The notes under the pieces are model-generated. The model worked only from the letters and a program-made list of their open reading frames with translations. It did no database searches and was not told the DNA's origin. Position numbers and translations under genes: made by a program. Below are positions 1-5,777 of a stretch of DNA of 10,074 bases, in pieces. Each line of letters begins with the position of its first letter. Position 1 is the first letter of the stretch. The DNA comes from an uncultured Fretibacterium sp. (GTDB lineage: Bacteria > Synergistota > Synergistia > Synergistales > Aminobacteriaceae). The stretch lies in the NCBI GenBank assembly GCA_905373185.1, contig CAJPSE010000050.1:1-10074 (forward strand), given 5' to 3'.

Positions 1-63
1 TCCACGCCCCGGACCGGGCATACCCCATCCCCTCCCTGTGGCGTTCGCCTACAAAAGACGGCG

Positions 64-90
64 CAGGGGGTGGGAGGGCCCCATCCCCTG
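64..90 (-). terminator. Probable terminator of the rhodanese gene
   Basis: An 11-bp stem (64-74 with 80-90, one G-T wobble) closes a 5-base loop. It lies 14 bases past the stop codon at 105. Read leftward, the stem is followed after a few bases by TCTTTTG, an imperfect U-tract. The position and strength of the stem fit a Rho-independent terminator; the weak U-tract keeps confidence moderate. Confidence 0.5.
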
Positions 91-104
91 CTGCTGCGAC
101 AGGC

Positions 105-572
105 TTACTCGTGGCCTTCCGGCTCCAGCTTGTTGTCCGGATTCTTGCTCCAGTCGATGACGCTTCCCTTGTAGTTCTTCACCTTGGCGGCCTCAAAGCC
201 GAAGTCGCTCACCAGCGCCTCGGCGAACTGGCTGCTCTGCTTGCCGCTGTTGCAGTAGACGATGATCTCGGCGTCCTTGACGATCCCGGCCTTCTCCAGG
301 GCCTCCGCGGCCCCCTCCGCCTTCAGGTTCGCCAGGGGGAAGTTGACGGCCCCGGCGATGTGCCCGCCGGGGATCCCCTCGCGCGGCGACTTTCCGTTAT
401 AGATGTCCTCCGTGCGGACGTCCACCAGCACGAACCCCGGCTGCCCGACCTTCTCCTTCACGTAGGCCTGATCGACGGCGTCGATACTCGGGCCGAAGAA
501 GGACGCCTGCGCCGACACCGCAAGGCACAGCACGAACAATACCGCAAGCAACGACCTGTTCCACTTTCTCAT
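105..572 (-). CDS. Exported single-domain rhodanese-like protein
   Basis: A 155-residue protein. Residues 1-23 form a typical Sec signal peptide (MRKWN, a hydrophobic stretch, then AQA before the predicted cut), so it probably acts outside the cytoplasmic membrane. The rest is one rhodanese domain: DVR at 51-53, GHIAGAVN at 70-77 and the active-site loop C107-NSGKQS, which matches the family CxxGxxS loop. Rhodaneses of this type carry a persulfide on the loop cysteine and transfer sulfur or sense redox or oxyanion state; the substrate here cannot be told. The ATG at 572 is preferred over the longer reading frame because AGGGAGAG sits about 9 bases upstream and the signal peptide begins exactly there. 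It stands alone, with no co-directional neighbour within the window. Its leader holds a GC-rich hairpin (636-651). Confidence 0.9.
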   Translation of the reverse strand: MRKWNRSLLAVLFVLCLAVSAQASFFGPSIDAVDQAYVKEKVGQPGFVLVDVRTEDIYNGKSPREGIPGGHIAGAVNFPLANLKAEGAAEALEKAGIVKDAEIIVYCNSGKQSSQFAEALVSDFGFEAAKVKNYKGSVIDWSKNPDNKLEPEGHE

Positions 573-635
573 CACTGACCACTCTCCCTGAAAAACAGAT
601 ACGATCATCCAAACGGCGCGAACACGCCGCCAACA

Positions 636-651
636 GCCCCCGATAGGGGGC
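636..651. other. Perfect hairpin upstream of the rhodanese gene
   Basis: GCCCCC, loop GATA, GGGGGC: a perfect 6-bp GC stem 64 bases upstream of the rhodanese start codon. It may lie in the mRNA leader or mark an operator. I find no convincing -35/-10 pair nearby, so its role is open. Confidence 0.4.
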
Positions 652-742
652 ACACGCTCCAAGAGCACAACAAGAGGAGGGGGGGGTATAAAACCCCTCC
701 TGTCTGGAAAAATCGAAGCTTCACGTCCGGCCGGAAAAAACG

Positions 743-785
743 CGGCGGATGCGGTGGCATCCAGGGCGCAGTGCCCGAGCCGCCG
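743..785 (+). other. Possible structured element (three-way junction)
   Basis: CGGCGG (743-748) pairs with CCGCCG (780-785). Inside are two small hairpins, ATGC/GCAT (749-752, 757-760) and GGGC/GCCC (764-767, 773-776). A perfect 10-base palindrome GCCTCGAGGC follows at 788-797. In GC-rich DNA such pairings also arise by chance, and I do not recognise an RNA family. Confidence 0.25.
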
Positions 786-986
786 GGGCCTCGAGGCTCA
801 GCGAATCAAAGGCGTTGGGGGACCCGGGGACGGAGGCACACGTTCCGGACGAACGGAATGACGGACATATCGTTAAGGATGCAGCCCGTGCAAAGCGCAG
901 TGCCGCGTCATGTGAATGCCGACATCATGTCTCGTTCGCCCCTTTCCCCGCCCGACCGGTAAAAAATACGGAAGGATAACGGAAGG

Positions 987-1028
987 ATACTTTCCCGGCG
1001 GAGAGGCTCCGCCGTTGCGAAAAGTATA
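987..1028. repeat. Extended two-part hairpin
   Basis: An outer 7-bp perfect stem ATACTTT/AAAGTAT (987-993, 1022-1028) encloses an inner 8-bp perfect stem CGGCGGAG/CTCCGCCG (996-1003, 1007-1014) with a 3-base loop and an asymmetric internal bulge. There is no U-tract on either side, so it is not a standard terminator. It could be a small palindromic repeat element or part of an untranslated leader. Confidence 0.5.
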
Positions 1029-1165
1029 ACAGAGATTCACGGAACGGAGAATCGGTGAAATCCCCACACCGGATTTTGCCCCACGAACGAAACGATAAGA
1101 GAGGGGAGAAAGTGGTTGTTGGAAAGGGAGGTTAGTCGGAGATACGGTGTCCTATTCCCGAACCG

Positions 1166-1180
1166 GTAACGATACGTTAC
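1166..1180. promoter_or_regulatory. Palindrome near a possible -10, candidate operator
   Basis: GTAACG-ATA-CGTTAC is a perfect 6-bp inverted repeat that runs into TTACAAT, a possible -10 element, about 150 bases ahead of the ATPase start codon. No good -35 is seen. It is a candidate regulator site for the ATPase operon only by position. Confidence 0.3.
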
Positions 1181-1329
1181 AATTCCGATATGCATAGGTT
1201 CGAGTGGGAGAGCGGATGTTGTATTCCTGACGCAGACCTTCAGGCCGATGGAAATCGTCATCCATCTCCTCGGCCATCCGAAACGACAACACATTGCGTG
1301 ATTTTTACAGGAACGGAGGCATTGTATCC

Positions 1330-2346
1330 ATGCTGGACGGCATCAGACTCGAAAATTTCGGCCCAATTCCCCATCTGGAATGGATGGGACTCGGCCCCAT
1401 AAATTTACTGATCGGGGGCAACGGCTCCGGAAAAACCTTTCTCCTGAAAATCTTGTACAGCGCCATGCGGACGATCGAGGAATACAAACGTGGCGACGAC
1501 CGGAGAACGGAGGCGGAGATCCTTGCGGAAAAGCTTTATTGGACCTTCCAGCCGGACAAGATCGGCGACCTGGTGACAAAGGGGGCCGTATCCCTGTCCT
1601 GTGCCGTGCGGTTCAACGATGGGGATTTCTCCTACAGCTTCGGCAGGGATACGACCAAGCAGATTACCTCGCTGGAAAATGGAATTCCTCCCAGGTCGAG
1701 CAACTCCATCTTCCTTCCGGCAAAGGAAATTCTGTCCCTGCAACAGATCATCCTGAAGTCCCGCGAGCAGGACAAGGTGTTCGGTTTTGACGACACCTAT
1801 CTGGACCTCGCCAGGGCGCTGCGCCAATCCACTCAAAGGGGCAGAAATTATCCCGAATTCGCCGCCTCGCGCAAAAACCTGGAACACATCCTCGGCGGCC
1901 GCATCGAGTACGACGAGGCCTCGGGACGCTGGCAGTTCAGAAAAGGAAGCCAGAGGTTCCCCATTGGAGTGACGGCGGAAGGGATCAAGAAAATTGCCAT
2001 TCTCGATACGCTGCTTGGCAATCGTTATCTTGACCTCGATGCCATCGTCTTTTTCGACGAGCCGGAGTCCGCCTTGCATCCCTCGGCGATTTCCGCACTC
2101 CTCGACATCGTGGCGATGCTGGCAAACCGTGGAATCCAGTTCTTTATGGCCAGCCATTCCTATTTCGTCATCAAGAAGCTTTTCCTGATCGCCCAAAAAC
2201 AAAAACTGTCCATCCCCGTGCTCTCGGCACAGGCTGACAACGAACACTGGGTGGCGGACGATCTCGCGAACGGGATGCCGGACAATGCAATCATCGACGA
2301 ATCGATCCGGCTTTACGAAGAAGAAGTGGACGTGACGCTCCGATGA
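1330..2346 (+). CDS. AAA ATPase of the SMC/OLD-like (AAA_21) type, first gene of a two-gene module
   Basis: A 338-residue cytoplasmic ATPase. An N-terminal LENFGPI segment, as in RecF/OLD-type proteins, leads into Walker A GGNGSGKT (29-36). The middle (about 60-200) is a charged, family-specific insert. A degenerate ABC-signature-like stretch VTAEGIKK (214-221) precedes Walker B AIVFFDEPE (238-246), followed by the switch histidine in ASHS (274-277). This order is typical of ATP-binding-cassette-like ATPases that dimerise on DNA or partner proteins. No TOPRIM or nuclease domain is fused to it. The ATG at 1330 is chosen over an upstream TTG because GGAGG lies 10 bases before it. Its stop overlaps the next start as ATGA, so the two products are almost certainly made together. 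Related ATPases in PARIS, Septu and OLD systems work with an effector; that role here is inference. Confidence 0.88.
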   Translation: MLDGIRLENFGPIPHLEWMGLGPINLLIGGNGSGKTFLLKILYSAMRTIEEYKRGDDRRTEAEILAEKLYWTFQPDKIGDLVTKGAVSLSCAVRFNDGDFSYSFGRDTTKQITSLENGIPPRSSNSIFLPAKEILSLQQIILKSREQDKVFGFDDTYLDLARALRQSTQRGRNYPEFAASRKNLEHILGGRIEYDEASGRWQFRKGSQRFPIGVTAEGIKKIAILDTLLGNRYLDLDAIVFFDEPESALHPSAISALLDIVAMLANRGIQFFMASHSYFVIKKLFLIAQKQKLSIPVLSAQADNEHWVADDLANGMPDNAIIDESIRLYEEEVDVTLR

Positions 2347-2879
2347 CCCCCGAGACCATTACCATCGACGAGTCCGGGATGACGTTCGGCCCCTACCCCT
2401 CCGGACACTGTTTTCACATCGAGAAAAGCGCCCTCTACACAAACATTCAGCAAGGGGTAAAAATGGCGGAATTTCTGTTGTTGCACGCCGACAGCGACAG
2501 GCCCGCCATGCTTTGGGTGGTGGAGGCCAAGTCGAGCTCTCCTCAACCGAAAAACGAGCCTGATTTCAGTCAATTCATCATGGAAATCCAGGGAAAATGG
2601 ATCAATGCCCTCTCCCTGGTCCTGGCCTCCCGTCTCGGGCGGCATCGGCAGGCTGGAACAGACCTGCCGGGGTCCTTCAAAACGTTCGATTTATCTCGGT
2701 TCGACGTGCGTTTTGTGCTTGTAATCAACGGTCATCCAAAAAAGTGGCTGTCACCGATACAGGATGCCCTGCGAAAATCCCTTCGCCCCCTCGTCGGAAC
2801 CTGGAACTTTTCTCCGACTTCCGTCGCCGTCCTCAACGACGAGCTTGCCGTAAAACATCATCCGCTCTCACGAACCTGA
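2343..2879 (+). CDS. Small partner protein with E-x-K nuclease-like motif
   Basis: A 178-residue protein of no family I can name. A hydrophobic strand runs straight into an acidic-lysine motif, LWVVEAK (57-63), with an earlier acidic residue on a helix (E43 in MAEFLLL). The spacing E43...E61-x-K63 resembles the catalytic core of PD-(D/E)xK nucleases, and a polar helix rich in Q, E and K follows (75-90). A second strand near 120-132 (FDVRFVLVING) also suits an alpha/beta fold. There is no signal peptide or membrane segment. It begins inside the ATPase stop (ATGA), with only a weak ribosome site of its own, which points to translational coupling and a stoichiometric complex. I infer an effector or DNA-processing subunit controlled by the ATPase. 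It could instead be a non-catalytic adaptor, because the usual motif D is not clear. Confidence 0.75.
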   Translation: MTPETITIDESGMTFGPYPSGHCFHIEKSALYTNIQQGVKMAEFLLLHADSDRPAMLWVVEAKSSSPQPKNEPDFSQFIMEIQGKWINALSLVLASRLGRHRQAGTDLPGSFKTFDLSRFDVRFVLVINGHPKKWLSPIQDALRKSLRPLVGTWNFSPTSVAVLNDELAVKHHPLSRT

Positions 2880-2953
2880 GGAGACAAGTCCATGGGAGCG
2901 TGCGGAGGGGACCGGGAGCAAACGCCTCTGCCCTCGAGGAGCTTCCAAACGGA

Positions 2954-3048
2954 GAATCGGGACTCTCCAAGGGGCGCGGGAGGGATGAAGGGAAACCGCA
3001 CCGCAGACCGACGCGGCCTCCCTTCATCCTCCCGTCCCTTCCCGATTC
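2954..3048. repeat. Large interrupted inverted repeat between convergent operons
   Basis: The inner arms 2977-2993 and 3019-3034 pair over 16 bp with one bulged base. They enclose a 25-base loop that itself holds CCGC/GCGG. The outer arms GAATCGGG (2954-2961) and CCCGATTC (3041-3048) are a perfect 8-bp match. It lies between the stop codons of two converging operons (2879 and 3058), the place for a bidirectional terminator, though no clean U-tract follows on either strand. Confidence 0.7.
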
Positions 3049-3057
3049 AACAAAAAC

Positions 3058-3204
3058 TCAGCAGAACTTCATGCGCTCCGGGTCGCCGGCCGCGCCGTCG
3101 AAGAACCGGATGACGCCCACGACGTCGTCCGTCACGGAGGCCCGCAGCACGGCGCGGACGTAGGCCTCGCGGCGCTGCTCCTCCAGCTCCTCGAACAGGT
3201 TCAC
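3058..3204 (-). CDS. 48-residue ORF coupled to the activase gene
   Basis: A short ORF that starts with GTG inside the stop of the activase gene (GTGA overlap) and ends MKFC-stop. Every sense codon ends in G or C, exactly like the neighbouring backbone genes, so it is very probably translated. The N-terminus (NLFEELEEQRREAY) resembles the start of 2-hydroxyacyl-CoA dehydratase D-component (HgdB-like) proteins, and the end (GVIRFF...MKFC) recalls the cysteine-containing segment deep inside those proteins. One reading is therefore a large in-frame deletion of an HgdB-like gene that kept both edges. A genuine small protein is equally possible. The inverted repeat that follows within 10 bases closes the operon. 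Confidence 0.6.
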   Translation of the reverse strand: MNLFEELEEQRREAYVRAVLRASVTDDVVGVIRFFDGAAGDPERMKFC

Positions 3205-3956
3205 TTGCCCAGCAGGGCGGCTCCGATGGCGCCCGCAAACCGGGCGTCCGGGTGCGTGCGCACCGGCGCGTGCAGGGCCTCGGACAGCTTGTGCAGCATC
3301 ATGGTGCTGTCGCAGAACCCCCCGGTGAGGAAGTAGGCGTTGGCCGCGGCCTTTCGCCCCGCCTGCACCGCGACCTTGGCGACGACGGAGCGGACGGCGC
3401 CGCAGGCGATATCCTCCCTCGGCGTGCCCTGCCCCATCAGGCTGACGATCTCGGACTCCGCGAAGACGGTACACATCGAGGAAATAGTGATTTCCCGCCC
3501 GCGCTCCGCCAGCTCGAACAGCTCCGGCAGGGTGACCCCCATGCGGTTGGCCATGATCTCCAGAAATTTGCCCGTCCCGGCGGAGCACTTGTCGTTCATG
3601 ATGAAGTCCGCGACGCGGCCGCCCCGGACGAGGATCACCTTGGTGTCCTGACCACCGATGTCGATGACGGTGAGGTTCTCGCCGCCGAGGAAACAGGCCC
3701 CCTTGCCATGGCAGGTTATTTCCGTCAATGTGTCGTCGGCGTAGGGGACGGAGACGCGCCCGTAGCCGGTGGCCGTGATGCGGAGCTCCTCCCTTTCGCA
3801 GCCCAGGGAGAGCAGCCAGGCAAGGAGCGTCTCCGCGGTCTCCCGGCCGTTCCATCCGCTGGGCATGAGCTTGCGGGCCAGAATCTCGTCCTTGCCGTCA
3901 TTCATCACCACGGCCTTGCTGGCCGTGGAACCAATATCGATCCCTGCGTAGAGCAT
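3201..3956 (-). CDS. hgdC: 2-hydroxyacyl-CoA dehydratase activator ATPase (HgdC/BcrA-D family)
   Basis: A 251-residue protein, close to the usual 255-260. It has the ASKHA fold signatures: phosphate-1 motif GIDIGSTASK (5-14) and phosphate-2 motif VIDIGGQDTK (97-106). C124 (NDKCSAGTGKF) and C162 (SSMCTVF) are the two cysteines with which each subunit of the homodimer holds a shared [4Fe-4S] cluster. The family uses ATP to push one electron into a dehydratase (hydroxyglutaryl-, lactyl- or phenyllactyl-CoA type) or a related reductase, so an anaerobic metabolism is implied. An in-frame TGA four codons upstream fixes the ATG at 3956; AGGAGG sits rather far off at 15 bases. No intact dehydratase subunits are in the window, only the coupled 48-residue ORF behind it. 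It is served by the strong promoter at 4422-4450 through a long leader. The symbol is used for the family; the exact substrate is unknown. Confidence 0.93.
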   Translation of the reverse strand: MLYAGIDIGSTASKAVVMNDGKDEILARKLMPSGWNGRETAETLLAWLLSLGCEREELRITATGYGRVSVPYADDTLTEITCHGKGACFLGGENLTVIDIGGQDTKVILVRGGRVADFIMNDKCSAGTGKFLEIMANRMGVTLPELFELAERGREITISSMCTVFAESEIVSLMGQGTPREDIACGAVRSVVAKVAVQAGRKAAANAYFLTGGFCDSTMMLHKLSEALHAPVRTHPDARFAGAIGAALLGK

Positions 3957-4415
3957 GCGACGGCGTCACCCCCTCCTGAATTTGAAGCGGACCAGGCCAT
4001 TTCCCCAAAGTTCCCGCATCCGGCGGCTTATGGCCGAGACCGGGGCGCTCGGGGAACGGCTTCGAAGCGGCAAGCCCCCCCCTCGGGCATCCACTGCAAT
4101 GAAATATCGCGTCGTCTTGTGAAGGGTGAAAAAACGGGAAAGTAACGGGGGGATTCGTAAAGGACAAGGCATAAAACCGGAAGGGCCGAAGGGACGGCCT
4201 CTCCTCAAAAAGCGACAGCGCACAAAACAGGCGCGCCGAAATCCGATCGGGTATCGATCAAATCCTGGAGAGTTCGGTCCAAACGGACGGCTCCGAGGGA
4301 ATCCCACCACGGCATGCATCCCGTGCATCCAAACAGCCTCCTCAGGTGCATCCGCAACGCCGCATTCGGGTCTCCTCCTTTCCATCCTGAAATCTGGAGT
4401 CGATACTTCTCCACC
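3957..4415 (-). other. Long structured 5' leader of the activase gene
   Basis: About 460 bases separate the predicted transcription start from the activase ATG. It contains two strong ribosome binding sites (4374-4380 and 4337-4343), a 7-codon ORF, three copies of GGATGCAY (4348-4355, 4323-4330, 4316-4323), and hairpins such as GATCG/CGATC (4245-4259) and GGCCG/CGGCC (4184-4199). A 120-codon frame (3966-4328) starts behind the second ribosome site and ends at the activase ribosome site, but its arginine-rich product and poor codon bias argue against a real gene. No known riboswitch consensus was recognised. Confidence 0.5.
4342..4365 (-). CDS. Possible 7-residue leader peptide MRRCGCT
   Basis: An ATG placed 8 bases after a perfect AAGGAGG opens a seven-codon frame, MRRCGCT, which stops at TGA; a second GAGGAGG begins inside that stop codon. 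Two of seven residues are cysteine. It sits about 50 bases into the predicted leader of an iron-sulfur enzyme gene. That layout resembles an attenuator leader peptide, but no alternative terminator/antiterminator pair has been demonstrated, and short frames behind chance purine runs are common. Confidence 0.3.
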   Translation of the reverse strand: MRRCGCT

Positions 4416-4421
4416 AAGCCG

Positions 4422-4450
4422 TTTATACCCTACCCACAGGGCAATGTCAA
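4422..4450 (-). promoter_or_regulatory. Strong sigma-70 promoter reading toward the activase gene
   Basis: On the minus strand TTGACA (4450-4445) is separated by exactly 17 bases from TATAAA (4427-4422): a full -35 consensus and a 5/6 -10 at optimal spacing. Predicted start near 4415. It is the only promoter this strong in the backbone part of the window. Confidence 0.8.
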
Positions 4451-4461
4451 GCAAATTTCGC

Positions 4462-4491
4462 TTGCGTAAAAAAGACGCCCGGATTTACAAT
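4462..4491 (+). promoter_or_regulatory. Promoter of the radical SAM gene
   Basis: TTGCGT (4462-4467), an 18-base spacer and TACAAT (4486-4491) on the plus strand, with predicted start near 4498. Its -35 box lies only 11 bases from the -35 box of the leftward promoter, so one DNA-bound protein could govern both. Confidence 0.6.
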
Positions 4492-4501
4492 GCCAAAACG
4501 T

Positions 4502-4545
4502 CAATCCAAGTACGACCCGAGTACAATCCAAGTACGACCCGAGCA
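4502..4545 (+). repeat. Two tandem 22-bp repeats at the transcription start
   Basis: CAATCCAAGTACGACCCGAG plus TA or CA, two back-to-back copies with one difference (4502-4523, 4524-4545). They begin within a few bases of the predicted start of the radical SAM transcript. Two binding sites spaced 22 bp apart lie on the same helix face, which suits a roadblock operator. They could also be a simple slippage duplication. Confidence 0.7.
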
Positions 4546-4667
4546 CGACAGACCGGACACGGCAGACAAACGCAACATGGGGAGACGATGCCCTCCACCT
4601 CCCGCGAAGCGTGCAGGGAGAGGGCACCGGGTGAGATGAGTGCGGGGTGAAAGGAGGACTGGATTCC

Positions 4668-5621
4668 ATGGACCGCGATTTTATCGAGGCGGCGGCGCGC
4701 CTCGAGCGGGAGATCTACGGGGAGTACGGTTCCTTCTATTACGTGCCCATGGCGGAGTCCCGCGCCGTGCAGCTCCCCGTCACCGTGGGGTGCAGCTACG
4801 GGCGCTGCCTCTTCTGCGATTTGAATCAGGGGATGAGGTACCGGGAGCTTCCCCTTCCGGAGATATTGGACAAATTGGAGAAGCTGCGCTTCATCCACCA
4901 GTACAACCGCAGGCCTGTGCGTCGGTGCCTCCTGGCGGGGGGAAATCCCTTCGCCCTGCCGACGGAAAAACTGCTGCGGATAGCCGGGGCGCTCCGTGCG
5001 GCCTTCCCGGAGGATGAATACATCTCCTGTTTCGCGCGGGCGGACGATGTCCTGGCGAAGTCGGAGGCGGAGCTCCGGGAGCTCCGCGAGGCCGGGTACG
5101 ACCGCCTCTGCCTGGGAATCGAGTCGGGGTCGGATCGGGTGCTCCTTTATCAGGAGAAGGGGGTGAGCCGTGCCGGGAACGCCGCGGCCATGAGAGCCCT
5201 GGACGACGCCGGGATGCGTTATTCCGTCTATATCATGCTGGGGCTGGGAGGGCGCACCCTCTCGGAGGAGCACATCGCCGAGACGGCGAGCCTGCTGAAC
5301 GGGGCGCATCCCTTCGAGCTGACGGTGGTGACGCTGGTGCTGTTCAAGGGGGCCCGGCTGGCGGGCCGGGTCCGAGCCGGGGAGTTCAAGCGCCTTCGTC
5401 CTCCGGAGGCCCTGGGCGAGGGCCGGCGTCTCCTGTCCCTGCTGGATATCCCGACCGTCTACGACGGGACGCACAAGACCAACGCCTTTCCGCTCAAGGG
5501 GCGTCTGCCGGAGCACAGGGAGCTTCTGCTCCGGCGGATGGACCTGGCCGTCGAGAGCTTAAGACGCGGGGACGTGCAGGGCCATGAGGTCCGGCGATGG
5601 CGCAATTGGTTCACGGAGTAG
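4668..5621 (+). CDS. Radical SAM protein of unknown substrate
   Basis: A 317-residue cytoplasmic enzyme. The cluster motif is GCSYGRCLFC with C42, C47 and C50, so CX4CX2C instead of the canonical CX3CX2C. The longer spacing occurs in some COG1032/Elp3-like groups. GGNPF (91-95) takes the place of the usual GGE SAM-binding motif, and GIESGSD (150-156) is the strand motif typical of the Elp3/MiaB-like superfamily. The radical SAM barrel fills most of the protein; there is no B12-binding domain ahead of it and no evident C-terminal extra cluster. The reaction cannot be named. The ATG at 4668 is chosen because AAGGAGG ends 10 bases before it; an upstream in-frame GTG (4647) would put the ribosome site inside the gene. 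GC-rich codon use matches the backbone. Confidence 0.85.
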   Translation: MDRDFIEAAARLEREIYGEYGSFYYVPMAESRAVQLPVTVGCSYGRCLFCDLNQGMRYRELPLPEILDKLEKLRFIHQYNRRPVRRCLLAGGNPFALPTEKLLRIAGALRAAFPEDEYISCFARADDVLAKSEAELRELREAGYDRLCLGIESGSDRVLLYQEKGVSRAGNAAAMRALDDAGMRYSVYIMLGLGGRTLSEEHIAETASLLNGAHPFELTVVTLVLFKGARLAGRVRAGEFKRLRPPEALGEGRRLLSLLDIPTVYDGTHKTNAFPLKGRLPEHRELLLRRMDLAVESLRRGDVQGHEVRRWRNWFTE

Positions 5622-5704
5622 CGGAGCTTGGGAGCGCTGCGGCCGGGGCTTTGAGGACCGGGCTCAGGAATGCGATGTAAAAGCTAGCGCACCACATCAC
5701 TTTT

Positions 5705-5769
5705 TTGATGGTAAGATGCTAATCATAGATTTATATAAAGCAATCTATAGGGTATAATTTAACCATCAA
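5705..5769 (+). promoter_or_regulatory. Promoter framed by nested inverted repeats
   Basis: A sudden AT-rich patch with a perfect -10, TATAAT (5753-5758), and a weak -35 (TTTATA, 5730-5735). The inner inverted repeat ATAGATT/AATCTAT (5725-5731, 5742-5748) overlaps the -35. The outer perfect 8-bp repeat TTGATGGT/ACCATCAA (5705-5712, 5762-5769) embraces the whole promoter and reaches the start point. This looks like a tightly repressed control region at the left edge of a mobile element; which protein binds it is unknown. Confidence 0.6.
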
Positions 5770-5777
5770 GAGAGGAG

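Larger units (their letters stand above)
573..1329. other. Long intergenic region without a credible gene
   Basis: About 750 bases between the divergent rhodanese gene and the ATPase operon. Open frames here are short, lack ribosome binding sites and resemble nothing I know. The stretch is rich in inverted repeats: 8-bp stem 675-682/694-701; a possible three-way junction 743-785; 5-bp stem 841-845/851-855; an extended hairpin 987-1028; a palindrome 1166-1180. A near-perfect tandem duplication of about 11 bases (CGGAAGGATA) sits at 969-989. The ATPase promoter should lie near its right end, but no strong match to a sigma-70 site is visible. Confidence 0.6.

Noticed and set aside
111..578. Plus-strand frame opposite the rhodanese gene
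   Set aside because: Exact shadow of a gene with signal peptide and active-site motif; product is leucine/valine/aspartate repeats typical of antisense GC-rich DNA.
1405..2247. 280-codon minus-strand frame inside the ATPase gene
   Set aside because: Antisense of Walker A to Walker B; no ribosome site and no known motif.
3058..3060. TGA after MKFC as a selenocysteine codon
   Set aside because: The frame beyond it runs into the inverted repeat with no protein-like continuation and no SECIS-like hairpin at the right distance.
3058..3855. 265-codon minus frame overlapping the activase in another frame
   Set aside because: Only its last 48 codons are credible (GTGA start, coding bias); the rest is an arginine/glycine-rich shadow.
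3252..4145. 297-codon plus-strand frame opposite the activase
   Set aside because: High-GC antisense shadow; the minus strand carries all HgdC motifs and cluster cysteines.
3966..4454. 162-codon minus frame in the activase leader
   Set aside because: It starts upstream of the promoter's start point; the product is arginine/proline-rich with codon use unlike neighbours. Kept only as leader structure.
4502..4545. CRISPR-like repeat
   Set aside because: Two contiguous copies with no spacer between them and no cas genes.
4126..4650. 174-codon plus frame between the divergent promoters and beyond
   Set aside because: Crosses both promoters and the tandem repeat, has no ribosome site and a non-coding composition.
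4485..5516. 343-codon minus frame opposite the radical SAM gene
   Set aside because: Shadow of a gene with clear cluster cysteines.
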